Source of the DNA: Terriglobus albidus
Lineage (GTDB): Bacteria; Acidobacteriota; Terriglobia; Terriglobales; Acidobacteriaceae
Direction of reading: 5' to 3'
DNA length: 64,000 nt
NCBI RefSeq assembly: GCF_008000815.1
Contig: NZ_CP042806.1
Location: 2,418,001 to 2,482,000 of the forward strand
The position numbers were made by a program, and so were the translations under genes. A model generated the notes under the pieces. It had not been told where the DNA came from, ran no database searches, and saw only the letters and a list, made by a program, of their open reading frames with translations. Position 1 is the first letter of the stretch, and each line of letters begins with the position of its first letter. Positions 53,097 to 63,300 of this stretch are shown here, piece by piece.

Positions 53097-53284
53097 ATCC
53101 ATGGAGGACGGTGTGCCTCCAATATTCAACGGATATCGCGTCCGCGGGCCATTCATGCGCGCGAAACGATATATTCGTCATGCATCCAATACTGGCGTCT
53201 TCTCGAAAATGAAACGCCGCCGTCGGCGCGCTTCCGAAGCTCGGATGGCTGCTATGAAGTCACTATCGTATCTTCTGAGGGAAG

Positions 53285-56200
53285 ATGGCCGTGGTGCGTA
53301 TGTTGTGTTGGTCTTGCAGAAGATGGATGAACTACCGTGCCGGCGCGATTGCCGGTCTTGCTGTATTCGCCTTGGCGCAATGCTCTCAGGCGCAGGGGAA
53401 CAGTTCACCGGCAAAACAGGAAACGTCTCCGGCGAAGTCACAGGGAATCTCTATCTCCTATGAGGCTCCCGAGGATGGTCTTCTGACCCTGGTGCTTGAG
53501 GACGAGAAAGGCATTCGCGTCAAGAACGTCGTCGCAGACCAGCCCGTCCATCAAGGAAAGAACATCATCACGTGGGATGGAACGTCGACAGACGGTGTAG
53601 CCCATCCTGGGAAGTACCATGTTCGCGGTCTCTTCCATCAGGCGATTACGCCACATCTGCAGTACTCCATCTATTCCCCTGGAGATCCGCCCTGGCCCAC
53701 ATCAGATGGAACCGGAGCATGGCTGGCAGATCATACAGCGCCGGCGTCCGCATTGTTTCTTCCGCAGGGAAGTCCATGGCCAACGCACTCTACACAACCA
53801 CAGGTCTTGCTGGGAGCAGATGCAGCGGAGGCTGGCCAGGCACTGATCTGGACTGATCTGAACGGCCATAAGCTTGGCGGCACCAAGATCCGCGGGTGGA
53901 ATGGCGGCATAGCGCTTGCGCGCGATATCGGCAGCGCCGGAAATCCTGACCATGTTGCTTACACCGTCTATGTCGTAAATCCAAGCCGCGACTTTGGCGT
54001 AAAGGATCCGGGGGCACTGCAGGTCTACGCCATCACCAGGAATGGTCTGGCTCCGGTGGACAAGGTCGTTGGTGGTATCCAGGTCCATGACGCTTTTCGT
54101 GCGCTGGCTGGACTGGCGGCATATAACGGTCTGCTGCTGCTTTCGAATCCGGCGGCAAACGAGATTGTTGCCTTTGATGAGCGGCACGGTACCAAGCCAG
54201 CCTTTGCAAAAGTTAAGCTTTCGGGCCTGGGCGCCCTGACCTTCGAGCCGGATGGCCATATGCTGGTCACGACTGCGGAAGGCATTACGCGATTCACCGT
54301 GAAGAACGACTGGCGCTCCATCGAGCTCACCGAGGCGCAGTTGGTCGTCGCTTCAGGGGCGCTGCAGGCTCCGAAGCAGATTATCGAATCGGATGGCGAG
54401 ATCTATGTCACGGACTGGGGAACGAGCCATCAGGTCAAAGTGTTTTCTGCCGCGACAGGCAAACTCGCACGTGTGATCGGCCGTCCCGGAGGCCCGCAGA
54501 TCGGCGCATATGATGAGCTGCGCATGGCGCATCCGTTGGGAATGACGGTCGACTCCAACGGTGTACTCTGGGTTGCCGAAGAGGATTACCTTCCCAAGCG
54601 AATCAGCCGTTGGAACGCAAAGACTGGTGCATTTCTCAACGCATGGTATGGTCCTACGCAATATGGCGGCGGAGGATTTGCCGATCCTCATGATCCCTAC
54701 CGCGCTTACTATCCGTCGATTGGAAACCCAGGAAGTATGGGGCTGCTCGAGTTCAACGTAGATCCCGCAACCGGAGACTCACGTCTGACGGCAGTGCGAT
54801 ATCGTTACCCGGATCCGCTCAATGATGTAATCGCCTACGCAGGTCAGCCTGCGAAGCCGATCTTCTTTCCGAATGACATGATCCCGGTAGGCTCGCATGG
54901 AGGCATTACACCGGCGCAGACCTTCTATCGAAACGGGCACCAGTACTTTACCGATTCCTACAACACTTACTGGTATAACCAGACCGCCGTCAGCGATCTG
55001 TGGATCATGGAGGATGGTGTTTGCCGTCCTATTGCTTCGGCCGGCTGGGTTGAGCCCGGTCCACATTACTGGACGACTCTGGATCGGCCCGATATTAAGA
55101 GCAAGATGCCGCCAGGGAAACCGGAGGGCATCTTCTTCGTCTGGACCGATCGCAATCATGATCATGCGGTTCAGGCCAACGAGGTAGAGTTCACCCGTCC
55201 GGCAGTGCATGGTGCGGCGGGTGTCGTAATACAGCCTGACCTCTCTGTCATTAGCGGAGGTCCCTACCGGCTTGCTGCAACTTCCGTCGACAATGCAGGC
55301 GTTCCTGTCTATGACCTGAACAAGCTCACGCTGCTCTCGCATACGCCAGCGGAAGGCGATGTGGCTCTAAGCCCCGATGGCTGGTTCCTTGCCGATATGA
55401 GTGGCTATAAAGATGGGCAGCGCCGGTGGACGATGTCGAGCCGTGGCATTGGAACGCCGCCAACAGGGCCGGGAGATATCCAGGAACCGAAGCGGATGCT
55501 CGGATATCCGGTAATGCCGGCGAAAGGCCAGGCGGGATACCTGGTTGCCCGCTACTCCTATATGGGAGAGATTTACATCTACACGACGGACGGTTTACTG
55601 GTCACGACCCTCGGAGCAGATACACGCATGGCGCCTTTCTGGCCGTATCCGAAACAGAAGCCAGGCATGGCGATTGCTGGACTCAGTTTCGATGCGGAAC
55701 ACTTCTGGCCGTTTATGTTTGGAGAAGACGACGGCAATGTCTACCTGGCTATCGGAAAGTGGCACACATCGATCGTGCGTCTCGATGGTCTCGATTCAGT
55801 TCGGCGGGTTGATCTGGGATATATAGACGCAACGAAAGAGGCAATTGCCGCTGCAGAACCGCTTCGCACGGAAGCCGCATCGAGAGAAAAGCTGCGCGCC
55901 GAGGTTGAGGTCCATCGTATTGGCGGAGCTTCAGATCGTACGGAGAAGAAGTGGAACCAGAAGGATTGGGCATCGATCGATGCACAATCGTCCTTCCAAC
56001 TAGGCACAGATGGTAAGAGCCTGGTTGTTGCTTACAGGACGAATCAGCCGCAGCTTCTCCGCAACAGCGCCGCTGAATTCCCTTATGCGTTCACGCAGGG
56101 CGGCGGACTGGACCTCATGATCCGGGCTCAGGGAGCAAGTGATAACCGGCAAGTCTTTGTCGGTGACTCCCGGCTCTTCGTGACACAGAGAAGTGGCAAG

Positions 56201-56542
56201 CTGCTGGCAGTTCTCTATCGGCAAAAGGCTGAGAGAGCCGGCAATCGTGTCACCTTCGCCTCGCCGGTGGGAGAGGTGACCTTCGATGACGTCCAGGATG
56301 TCAGCGATCGCGTCAAGCTTGCCGCGAATGGGGGCGCGTACGAGATTTCAGCTCCGCTCGGTCTGCTGGGTATCGACTCGTCACCGGGCAAAACATATCG
56401 CGGAGACGTAGGCATGGTGTTGAGCGATGGCGTACGAGCACAGGCACGTGTCTACTGGCACAATAAGACCGACTCTATGACGGCTGACGTTCCGAGTGAG
56501 GCCCGCCTGAATCCAAGTCAATGGGGCATCTTCCGGTTCTGA
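53285..56542 (+). CDS. secreted large beta-propeller (NHL-like) protein of unknown function
   Basis: This 1,085-aa protein has a signal region (MNYRAGAIAGLAVFALAQCSQAQ). A FlgD-like Ig segment is at about 50-120 (NIITWDGTSTDGVAHPGKYHVRG). A long NHL/propeller-type region at about 190-860 has recurring NEIVAFDERHG, SDGEIYVTDWGTSHQVKVFSA and MTVDSNGVLWVAEEDYLPKRISRW units. A C-terminal sandwich at about 890-1080 resembles CBM9-like or DOMON-type domains. No catalytic motif was recognised. Placement beside the pectin locus suggests polysaccharide binding or cleavage, for example a lyase of propeller type. ATG 53285 with GAGG upstream was used; ATG 53327 would give a neater signal peptide. Confidence 0.75.
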   Translation: MAVVRMLCWSCRRWMNYRAGAIAGLAVFALAQCSQAQGNSSPAKQETSPAKSQGISISYEAPEDGLLTLVLEDEKGIRVKNVVADQPVHQGKNIITWDGTSTDGVAHPGKYHVRGLFHQAITPHLQYSIYSPGDPPWPTSDGTGAWLADHTAPASALFLPQGSPWPTHSTQPQVLLGADAAEAGQALIWTDLNGHKLGGTKIRGWNGGIALARDIGSAGNPDHVAYTVYVVNPSRDFGVKDPGALQVYAITRNGLAPVDKVVGGIQVHDAFRALAGLAAYNGLLLLSNPAANEIVAFDERHGTKPAFAKVKLSGLGALTFEPDGHMLVTTAEGITRFTVKNDWRSIELTEAQLVVASGALQAPKQIIESDGEIYVTDWGTSHQVKVFSAATGKLARVIGRPGGPQIGAYDELRMAHPLGMTVDSNGVLWVAEEDYLPKRISRWNAKTGAFLNAWYGPTQYGGGGFADPHDPYRAYYPSIGNPGSMGLLEFNVDPATGDSRLTAVRYRYPDPLNDVIAYAGQPAKPIFFPNDMIPVGSHGGITPAQTFYRNGHQYFTDSYNTYWYNQTAVSDLWIMEDGVCRPIASAGWVEPGPHYWTTLDRPDIKSKMPPGKPEGIFFVWTDRNHDHAVQANEVEFTRPAVHGAAGVVIQPDLSVISGGPYRLAATSVDNAGVPVYDLNKLTLLSHTPAEGDVALSPDGWFLADMSGYKDGQRRWTMSSRGIGTPPTGPGDIQEPKRMLGYPVMPAKGQAGYLVARYSYMGEIYIYTTDGLLVTTLGADTRMAPFWPYPKQKPGMAIAGLSFDAEHFWPFMFGEDDGNVYLAIGKWHTSIVRLDGLDSVRRVDLGYIDATKEAIAAAEPLRTEAASREKLRAEVEVHRIGGASDRTEKKWNQKDWASIDAQSSFQLGTDGKSLVVAYRTNQPQLLRNSAAEFPYAFTQGGGLDLMIRAQGASDNRQVFVGDSRLFVTQRSGKLLAVLYRQKAERAGNRVTFASPVGEVTFDDVQDVSDRVKLAANGGAYEISAPLGLLGIDSSPGKTYRGDVGMVLSDGVRAQARVYWHNKTDSMTADVPSEARLNPSQWGIFRF

Positions 56543-56583
56543 TGGGGAACTGGAAGACCTGCACAATCTCGGTTACCTGTACC

Positions 56584-57348
56584 TTACAGCCGCACCGGTA
56601 ACTGAGACAGCAGACCTCCATCGACACGATAGGAAGCCCCGGTCATGAATGAGGCCGCGTCGCTGAGCAGGAACGCGATCACGTGCGCAATCTCGGTGGC
56701 ATGGGCTACGCGGCCCAGCAGGTGATTGCCTCCCCACTGTTCCAACGTTTGCTCCAGCCCGTCCCTTCCTCCAAAGCGCTCTGCGGAAGAACGAACCATT
56801 GGCGTGTCTACGGTGCCCGGAAGAACGGCATTAACGCGGATTCTGTCCTTTGCATGATCGACAGCCATGGCACGAGTTAAAGCTTCAAGTGTTCCTTTGC
56901 TGGCTGCATAGGCCGCAACGCCTTCCTGACAGGCGAGTGCTTGTACTGACGAGACCAGGACAATCGCTCCGCCGCGCGTCATTGCAGGAATGGCGGACCG
57001 GCAGGCGAGGAAGGCCCCACGAGCATTGACTTGCTGGACAAAGTCGTACTCTTCGATCGGTGTATCGACAACCGATCCGTAGTGCTGAATACCGGCACTA
57101 TAGACCAGCCAGTCAAGCGGTCCACGCTCGACAGCTTTTTTGACCGCCTCGCAGACCTGGCTGGCATCGCGTACATCGCAGGCTGTGTACCGCAGTCTTC
57201 CTGGATCAGACGGCCTTGGATCAGCCGGCCTTCGCAGATCGGCGATCGTAACCTGAGCTCCCTGATCCAATAGTGTTTGTGACGTGGCCCATCCGATTCC
57301 AGAAGCTCCACCAAAGACCAGTGCATTTTTTCCTGGGGTCATCTGCAT
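56584..57348 (-). CDS. SDR dehydrogenase, probable D-mannonate/fructuronate oxidoreductase
   Basis: This 254-aa short-chain dehydrogenase has FGGASGIGWATSQTLLDQGA, IADLRRP, SAGIQHYGS, the catalytic Ser in VLVSSVQAL and YAASK, and PGTVDTPMV with the usual DGG near the C-terminus. It starts 2 bases after the mannonate dehydratase gene on the same strand. SDR-type mannonate oxidoreductases are known beside uxuA, so it probably interconverts D-fructuronate and D-mannonate. The role comes from context. Confidence 0.78.
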   Translation of the reverse strand: MQMTPGKNALVFGGASGIGWATSQTLLDQGAQVTIADLRRPADPRPSDPGRLRYTACDVRDASQVCEAVKKAVERGPLDWLVYSAGIQHYGSVVDTPIEEYDFVQQVNARGAFLACRSAIPAMTRGGAIVLVSSVQALACQEGVAAYAASKGTLEALTRAMAVDHAKDRIRVNAVLPGTVDTPMVRSSAERFGGRDGLEQTLEQWGGNHLLGRVAHATEIAHVIAFLLSDAASFMTGASYRVDGGLLSQLPVRL

Positions 57349-57350
57349 TC

Positions 57351-58556
57351 CTACTCCAAATCCACGATCAGTCGTTCAGCCATAGTGAGAGCGCCACGCA
57401 GCTCCGCAAGCCCTCGTAGACGCCCGATGGCGGGATATCCGGGAGCGGCATTTCGTTCGCGGTCATTGAGCAGCTCCTGACCGTGGTCAGCCCGGAACGG
57501 TAAATGGAAATGATCGCCGGCAAACTCGCGCCGACGCTTTTCCTTCACGAGTTCGATGATGATCCCGATCAGGTCAGCATCTCCTTCGAGATGAGCCGCC
57601 TCAAAAAAAGTCTCGATGCCTTTGGGATAGACGGTCTCCCGTTGTGTCGAGCGCAGGTGGAGAAAACCAATGCGAGGAGTAAAACTCCGCACCATCGCCA
57701 GCAGGTCGTTGTCAGCTCTTACACCCAGCGCTCCGGTACAGAAGGTGAGCGAATTGGCTGCATGAGGGTATTGCTGTAGAAGCCATTGCAGGTCATCTGC
57801 AGTGCTGACGATTCTGGGTAAACCCAACAACGGGCGTGGCGGGTCATCCGGATGGATACAAAGCTTCACACCGCACTCTTCAGCTACAGGGCAGACCAGC
57901 ATGAGGAACTCTCGAAGTGAGGCTCGAAGATCTTCTGAGGAGAGGCCGGAATACTCCTGCAGGAGATCATTCGTCTTCTGCAGCGTGAGCGACCGGTGTC
58001 CTCCAGGGAGACCTTGCAGGATCGTCTGCTGCAGCAGCTCTTTCTCTTCTGAAGACAGATCTGCAAGATAGTCATGGGCCGCTCGGCTCAGGTCTTCACC
58101 CCAGTCAGCCTCCGCGTCCCTCCGTTGCAGCAGATAGAGATCGAATGCCGCGAAGGCAAGCACGTCGAAGCGGGTAGTGTATCCACCCTTTGGCGCCGGT
58201 TCGCGCAGATGGGTTCTCATCCAACTGAAGAGGGGCATCCAGTTGTAAGCGATAGTCCGTATGCCGCAGGCCGCCAGATTTCGAATCGACTGGGCGAAGT
58301 TCTCTACGTCAGCGCGCCAACCGGGTGTCTGCATCTTGATGCGCTCCGTGACCTCGAGGCTTTCGACGACGGACCATTCCATACGCGCAGACCGTATCTC
58401 AGCCTGACGAGCCCGGATGCTCTCAACCGGCCACACCCCCCCAGCCGGAAGTTCATGCAGCGCCGATACAATTCCGGTCGCGCCGGCTTCTCTCGCGTCT
58501 CGCAATGTGACACGGTCCGGCGGACCGAACCAGCGCCAGGTTTGCTCCAATAACAT
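57351..58556 (-). CDS. uxuA: D-mannonate dehydratase
   Basis: This 401-aa cytoplasmic enzyme converts D-mannonate to 2-keto-3-deoxy-D-gluconate in glucuronate breakdown. UxuA signatures are MLLEQTWRWFGPPDRVTLRDAREAGATGIVSALHELP, TIAYNWMPLFSWMRT, VKLCIHPDDPPRPLLGLPRIVST, SLTFCTGALGVRADND (metal-binding His and Cys segments), GFLHLRSTQRE and FRADHGQELLND. Its partner SDR follows directly. No uxaC isomerase or KDG kinase/aldolase lies in the window. Confidence 0.93.
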   Translation of the reverse strand: MLLEQTWRWFGPPDRVTLRDAREAGATGIVSALHELPAGGVWPVESIRARQAEIRSARMEWSVVESLEVTERIKMQTPGWRADVENFAQSIRNLAACGIRTIAYNWMPLFSWMRTHLREPAPKGGYTTRFDVLAFAAFDLYLLQRRDAEADWGEDLSRAAHDYLADLSSEEKELLQQTILQGLPGGHRSLTLQKTNDLLQEYSGLSSEDLRASLREFLMLVCPVAEECGVKLCIHPDDPPRPLLGLPRIVSTADDLQWLLQQYPHAANSLTFCTGALGVRADNDLLAMVRSFTPRIGFLHLRSTQRETVYPKGIETFFEAAHLEGDADLIGIIIELVKEKRRREFAGDHFHLPFRADHGQELLNDRERNAAPGYPAIGRLRGLAELRGALTMAERLIVDLE

Positions 58557-58841
58557 CCTTGCCTTTCCCCGGGAAACACCTGTAGCGAGAAGCTCAGAGT
58601 TGTTCCCTTTGCATTTTCAGCATGTCTTGCGATAAGTTTCCTGTGCACGATTACGAACTCGTACGAAGTCAGCCTTACCAGCGTCACGATCCTACGTCCC
58701 CAGCGATATTGGGATGAATCTCACTTGGCGAGAAGGGAAGTTGTTTCACATCGCGAGATGAGCTGAGTTCTTCATGGATCAAACAAACCCCACCCCCGAA
58801 TGGCAGGCCACATGGACACAATCATTGGAAGAGAAGGCAAG

Positions 58842-60005
58842 ATGAAGCATGCATCGAAACCAGCTCCGGCAGAAGGCACAAAACGGGGATATACGATTCA
58901 GGCAGTTGTCCGTGCCGCTTCGATCATCAACGCATTTCAATCAACCTCTGAGGTATTGGACCTCCGTGTAGTAGCGGCAAGAACCGGACTTCATAAAGCC
59001 ACTACGTTTCGCCTGCTGGAAACTCTGGTGGAGACGCGCATGCTGGAGCGAGCGGGGAAGCAAGGGTATCGCTGTTGTGTTCAAACGGCGCGCGCCAAAC
59101 GCTATCGGATCGGCTATGCCTCTCAAAGCAATCTCCTGCCGTTTACAACGACCGTGAGCGACAGCCTGGGAGTTGCCGCAAATGCAGCGAATATCGATCT
59201 GCTGGTGCTGAACAACGGCTTCAGCCCGAGGGTGGCGCTGCAGAATGCCGAGACTTTCGTTGCCGAGAAGGTTGATCTTGTCGTCGACTCCCAGATCAAT
59301 GTAGCGGTCGCTGCGCAGATCGCGGCGAAGTTCTCCGATGCCCGTATTCCGTTCATCGCGCTGGATATTCCTCATCCTGGCGCCATTTACTACGGCGCGG
59401 ACAACTACAAAGCGGGGCGCATGGCAGGAAGGCACCTCGCACGATGGGCCGAGAAGAACTGGAAGAACGGTCCTGAGCAGATCATTCTGCTCGGCGTCGA
59501 TGCAGCCGGCCCGCTTCTGAATGCGAGGCTGACCGGCGTTCTGGACGGCATCAATGAGGTTGGGCAGTACGCCCGCACTGTTCCGACGCATCACTATGAC
59601 ACCAAGGGCGGACAGTTTGAGGCTACCCTTGACATCGTCCGTCGTCACATCCGCCGTAGAAAGCCGGAGCGTGCCCTGGTGGGCGCGGTAAACGATTCCA
59701 CGGCCCTGGCGGCGCTGCAGGCTTTCCGTGAGGTGGGCCTTGAGCGTGCATGCGCCATTGCAGGACAGGATGGCAGTGTCGCTGCCCGTGAGGAGATGCG
59801 ACGTGCCTCGACACGACTGGTCTGTTCCGTTGCCTATTTCCCCGAGATGTACGGAGAACGGATCATCCAATTGGCATTGGATGTTTTGAAGCACAAACCC
59901 GTGGCCCCAGCTGTCTTTGTGCCACATGAACTCATCACGCCCCAGAACGTGGACAAGATCTATCCAAACGATAGCTGGATGAAGGTCAAGCCTAACCGGG
60001 TCTAA
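58842..60005 (+). CDS. IclR-type winged helix fused to a periplasmic sugar-binding domain
   Basis: This 387-aa protein has an unusual architecture. Residues about 15-80 form an IclR-type winged helix (GYTIQAVVRAASIINAF, LDLRVVAARTGLHKATTFRLLETLVETRML). Residues about 88-375 match the type I periplasmic-binding fold of ribose-binding proteins and LacI effector domains (YRIGYASQSNLLPFTTTVSDSL, VDLVVDSQINVAVAAQIAAKF, IPFIALDIPHPGAIYYGADNYKAGRMAGRHL, IILLGVDAAGPLLNARLTGVLDGI, VGAVNDSTALAALQAF, IAGQDGS). No signal peptide is present, so it is a cytoplasmic sugar-sensing regulator. ATG 58842 follows GAGAAGG and is preferred to 58800. It probably controls the divergent uxuA pair and the following transporter. 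Confidence 0.85.
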   Translation: MKHASKPAPAEGTKRGYTIQAVVRAASIINAFQSTSEVLDLRVVAARTGLHKATTFRLLETLVETRMLERAGKQGYRCCVQTARAKRYRIGYASQSNLLPFTTTVSDSLGVAANAANIDLLVLNNGFSPRVALQNAETFVAEKVDLVVDSQINVAVAAQIAAKFSDARIPFIALDIPHPGAIYYGADNYKAGRMAGRHLARWAEKNWKNGPEQIILLGVDAAGPLLNARLTGVLDGINEVGQYARTVPTHHYDTKGGQFEATLDIVRRHIRRRKPERALVGAVNDSTALAALQAFREVGLERACAIAGQDGSVAAREEMRRASTRLVCSVAYFPEMYGERIIQLALDVLKHKPVAPAVFVPHELITPQNVDKIYPNDSWMKVKPNRV

Positions 60006-60160
60006 ACCCGTATCGATTCGTCTCGCTTTGTGAGATATGTCGTGCGGTTACGAACGGCCTCTTTTGGAGACCATTCGCCAAAGGAACGAGCTTTTATTTT
60101 CGATAAATAGCAAGATCTCCCGGAAAATGCCCGCTGCGTGCGTGGGGCATCGAACAGGAA

Positions 60161-60244
60161 TGCATTTCACAATGCAAAACGAGCGTGAGCGAGATTCAAA
60201 GTCAAGAGAGCTCCGTTGACACGGTTTTACGCCAACACTTACAA
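60161..60244 (+). promoter_or_regulatory. promoter and inverted repeat before the last Oar-like transporter
   Basis: TTGACA (60216-60221) and TTACAA (60239-60244) are 17 bases apart, a good promoter, with an 85-base leader to the ATG. Upstream, TGCATT-TCAC-AATGCA (60161-60176) is a perfect 6-bp inverted repeat of the size bound by IclR-type proteins. This is the notable content of the 323-bp gap 60006-60328; no small gene is seen there. Confidence 0.55.
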
Positions 60245-60328
60245 CGCTGCTCGACCTGGTACATCAGCCATTCTGATCCCCCAACGAGATGGCTGGGCCG
60301 GCAATGAGTACGTTTCCCGGGAGGCTGC

Positions 60329-63300
60329 ATGCAAGTTAACAACGAAAAAGAGATCAAGGGACACCACCTGCTACGCAGGGTCTGGATGCGCCCATTCTTC
60401 TCTCTCGCACTTTCTTTTCCAGGCGTGGTTTCTTCCGCTCTGGCCGTAACGCTGGTTTCTGCCACCGCCTTCGCGCAGACTGGGCAGGGTTCTATCAGCG
60501 GTACTATCCGTGACAGCCAGGGCGATCTGGTCCCAGGGGCAAGGATTGAGGTTGTCAGCGATGCGACCAAGGTATCGCAGGTGGCGACTACCAATAACGC
60601 CGGTCTCTTTCAGATTCAGTCGCTCAACCCAGGGTCCTACATGGTGCTCATTGTCAAAGAAGGATTTGAGAAAACGACCGTCAAGACGGTCAACGTCTCA
60701 GGTGTCGGAGTGACCCCAATTGATGTCATGTTGACATTGGGATCGACCACCGAGACGGTCACGGTCAATTCCGACGCGGAACTGATCAGCAAGACCGACA
60801 CCGATGTTGTCACGACAGTCGACAACGCACTCGTGCTGAACCTGCCATATCCTGAACGCAGTTCCCTGGGTGCAGCGTTGCTGGTACCAGGGGTAGAAGG
60901 TGATCCCCTGCAGCCGGGCGGCATCTCTACGGAGAATCCAGGCGCCTACACGAGTTATGTCACACCGGGTGCTGGAATTGTGATCGGCGGAGCACCTCCA
61001 GGAACAAGTTCCATCGTCGTGGACGGATCTGACGTGACCCAGGCAAGCCTCGCGCGCACCGGTGTCAACCTTTCCGGCCGTCAGGTGCAGGAAGCGACCG
61101 TCATTGTTACAGGACTCTCCGCGAAGTATGGAAGAACTGGCGGCGGCGTCATCGTGCAGAGCAGCGCGCCGGGTACCAGCAACTATCACGGAGCGATTTC
61201 GTGGCGGCACACCGATCCCTATTTCAACGCCTTTCCTGACGGTAATACCGCGCCAAGCGCGCTCCGTGAGAACTACTACGGCTTCTATGTCGGTGGCCCG
61301 ATCTGGATTCCGAAGGTCTATCCGCACAAGGATAAGTCTTTCTTCTTTGTAGGTATTGAGCCCGCCCGGATGCAGAACTCGTTTGGTTTCCGCGGTATCT
61401 TTCCAACTCCCGATGAACTTTCCGGAAAGCTTCACAACTCTCTTGCTCTGTTGAATCAGAGCATCTTGAAGAGCCAGGGATATGCTGCGGCCCTCGCAGC
61501 TCCGCGCATAGGAGCGATTAACTATCAGTCCACTGTCGATGCCAATGGCTTCCCGAACGGACCGTATGATGCGTCGCAGATTCGCGCGGTTCCGAATGAC
61601 GACGTCTCTGCGCAGTTGTCAAAGAACCAGTTGGCGCAGTTCGTGCTGTCGCAGTTTCCTACCCCAAGCAATCCCGGACCGTATGTCAAGTTTGATAACG
61701 CCCAGGCCACTTCCCAGAACGATGGGACCAATGCGACGTACAAGCGCGGTGTGATCAATAAGGATAATCGGTATTCCTTCCGCATCGATCATCATTTCAA
61801 CGATACCGATCAGATGTTTGTCCGTTACACGGTGATTCCGGTAAATGCTGCCCGGTTCTTTGCCGTGGATCCTTCAAATCCGTTGACGATTGTTCCGACG
61901 GACTTAGCCAATACGCATGACATTGCATTGGGATACTCACACGTTTTTACAAACAATATCGCCAACAGCTTCCATTACTCCTTCATGCGCGTCAATCAGC
62001 AGCGCCTCGCTCCGCCCAGCACGCGTTCCAAGGATTACGCGGGAGCGTATGGTCTTACTCCGGCATCCTTCGGATATGGCTTCCCAAGCCTTGGCAACCT
62101 GAACGCCAACGGAGTCGGGTACACCATGCAGATGGGCCTCTCCAATGCGGCAATCCAGGTGGACCAGAACTTTATCGCCGGGGACGACATTACCTGGACC
62201 CACGGTCGCCACGTAGTAGAGTTCGGTGCTGACATCCGCTGGCTGCAATCGAGTCAGTATGATCTGGGCGGAGCCACGGGAGGACGCTATTCCTTCACAG
62301 CCAGCAGCACCAACAACGGTTCGACTGGTGGCGCACCTCTGGCCAGCTTTATTCTCGGAAGTATTGCGTCGTTCTCCAATACGCCGGTTGCGGTGCCTGG
62401 CTATTACCGCTGGCGCTACTACGCCGGCTACATCCAGGACAAATGGCGCATCACACCAAACCTGACGATTGATGCCGGTGTCCGCTATGAGCTTGAGACT
62501 CCTCGTATGGAGAAGTTCAACAATCAGGCGTATATCAATCTGAGCACCGCTGGAAATCTCAATGGCCTGCTGCCGACCACCTCAGCGTTCTGCTTCTCAG
62601 GTGCATGCGGCAACCCACAGTCACTCTGGCCGATCAACTACAAGGGAATTGAGCCCCGCGTTGGCTTTGTCTATGCCCCCACGCCCAAAACATCCATACG
62701 TGCTGCATACACACTGCAACGGCTGCCGCTGACGGGATACGAGAATACGCCGGATCCCAACTTCAACGTTGCGTCTCAGGCGGTCGGCGGTCAGAGCGGA
62801 GGTGTGACGCCGAATTCAACGGTGAATTACATCACCAATCCAATTGGGCCGCTCACCTCTGCCTATACGGCCCTGGCAGGCAATCGTGGACCGATTCTGT
62901 ACTCTACGGGGCTGTCGCCGGTGTTTGTAAATCAAAGTAATGCTGTTCCTTATACTCAGACCTGGTCGTTTACGCTGCAGTATCAGCCGGCAGCGCGCAC
63001 GGTGGTACAGGCGACCTATAACGGCTCTAAGGGAACGCATCTCATCGGCCCTTTCACGAACGCACTCAATGTCCCGAGCCTCGGCACACTTGTCAACGCG
63101 ATTCAGACGCACCAGAATCTGGGAGCTACGTCGCCGAACAAGTATGGCATCACCCAGAATGGAGCGCTGGTCAGCGAAAGCAACCTTCAACTCCTCAATC
63201 CCTACCAGAATTTCTACAACCAGCCACTCCCTGAGATCTATCCGCGTGGTGGAACCATGGAGTACAACGGGCTCTATCTCAGCGTGAACCAGCGTTTTGG

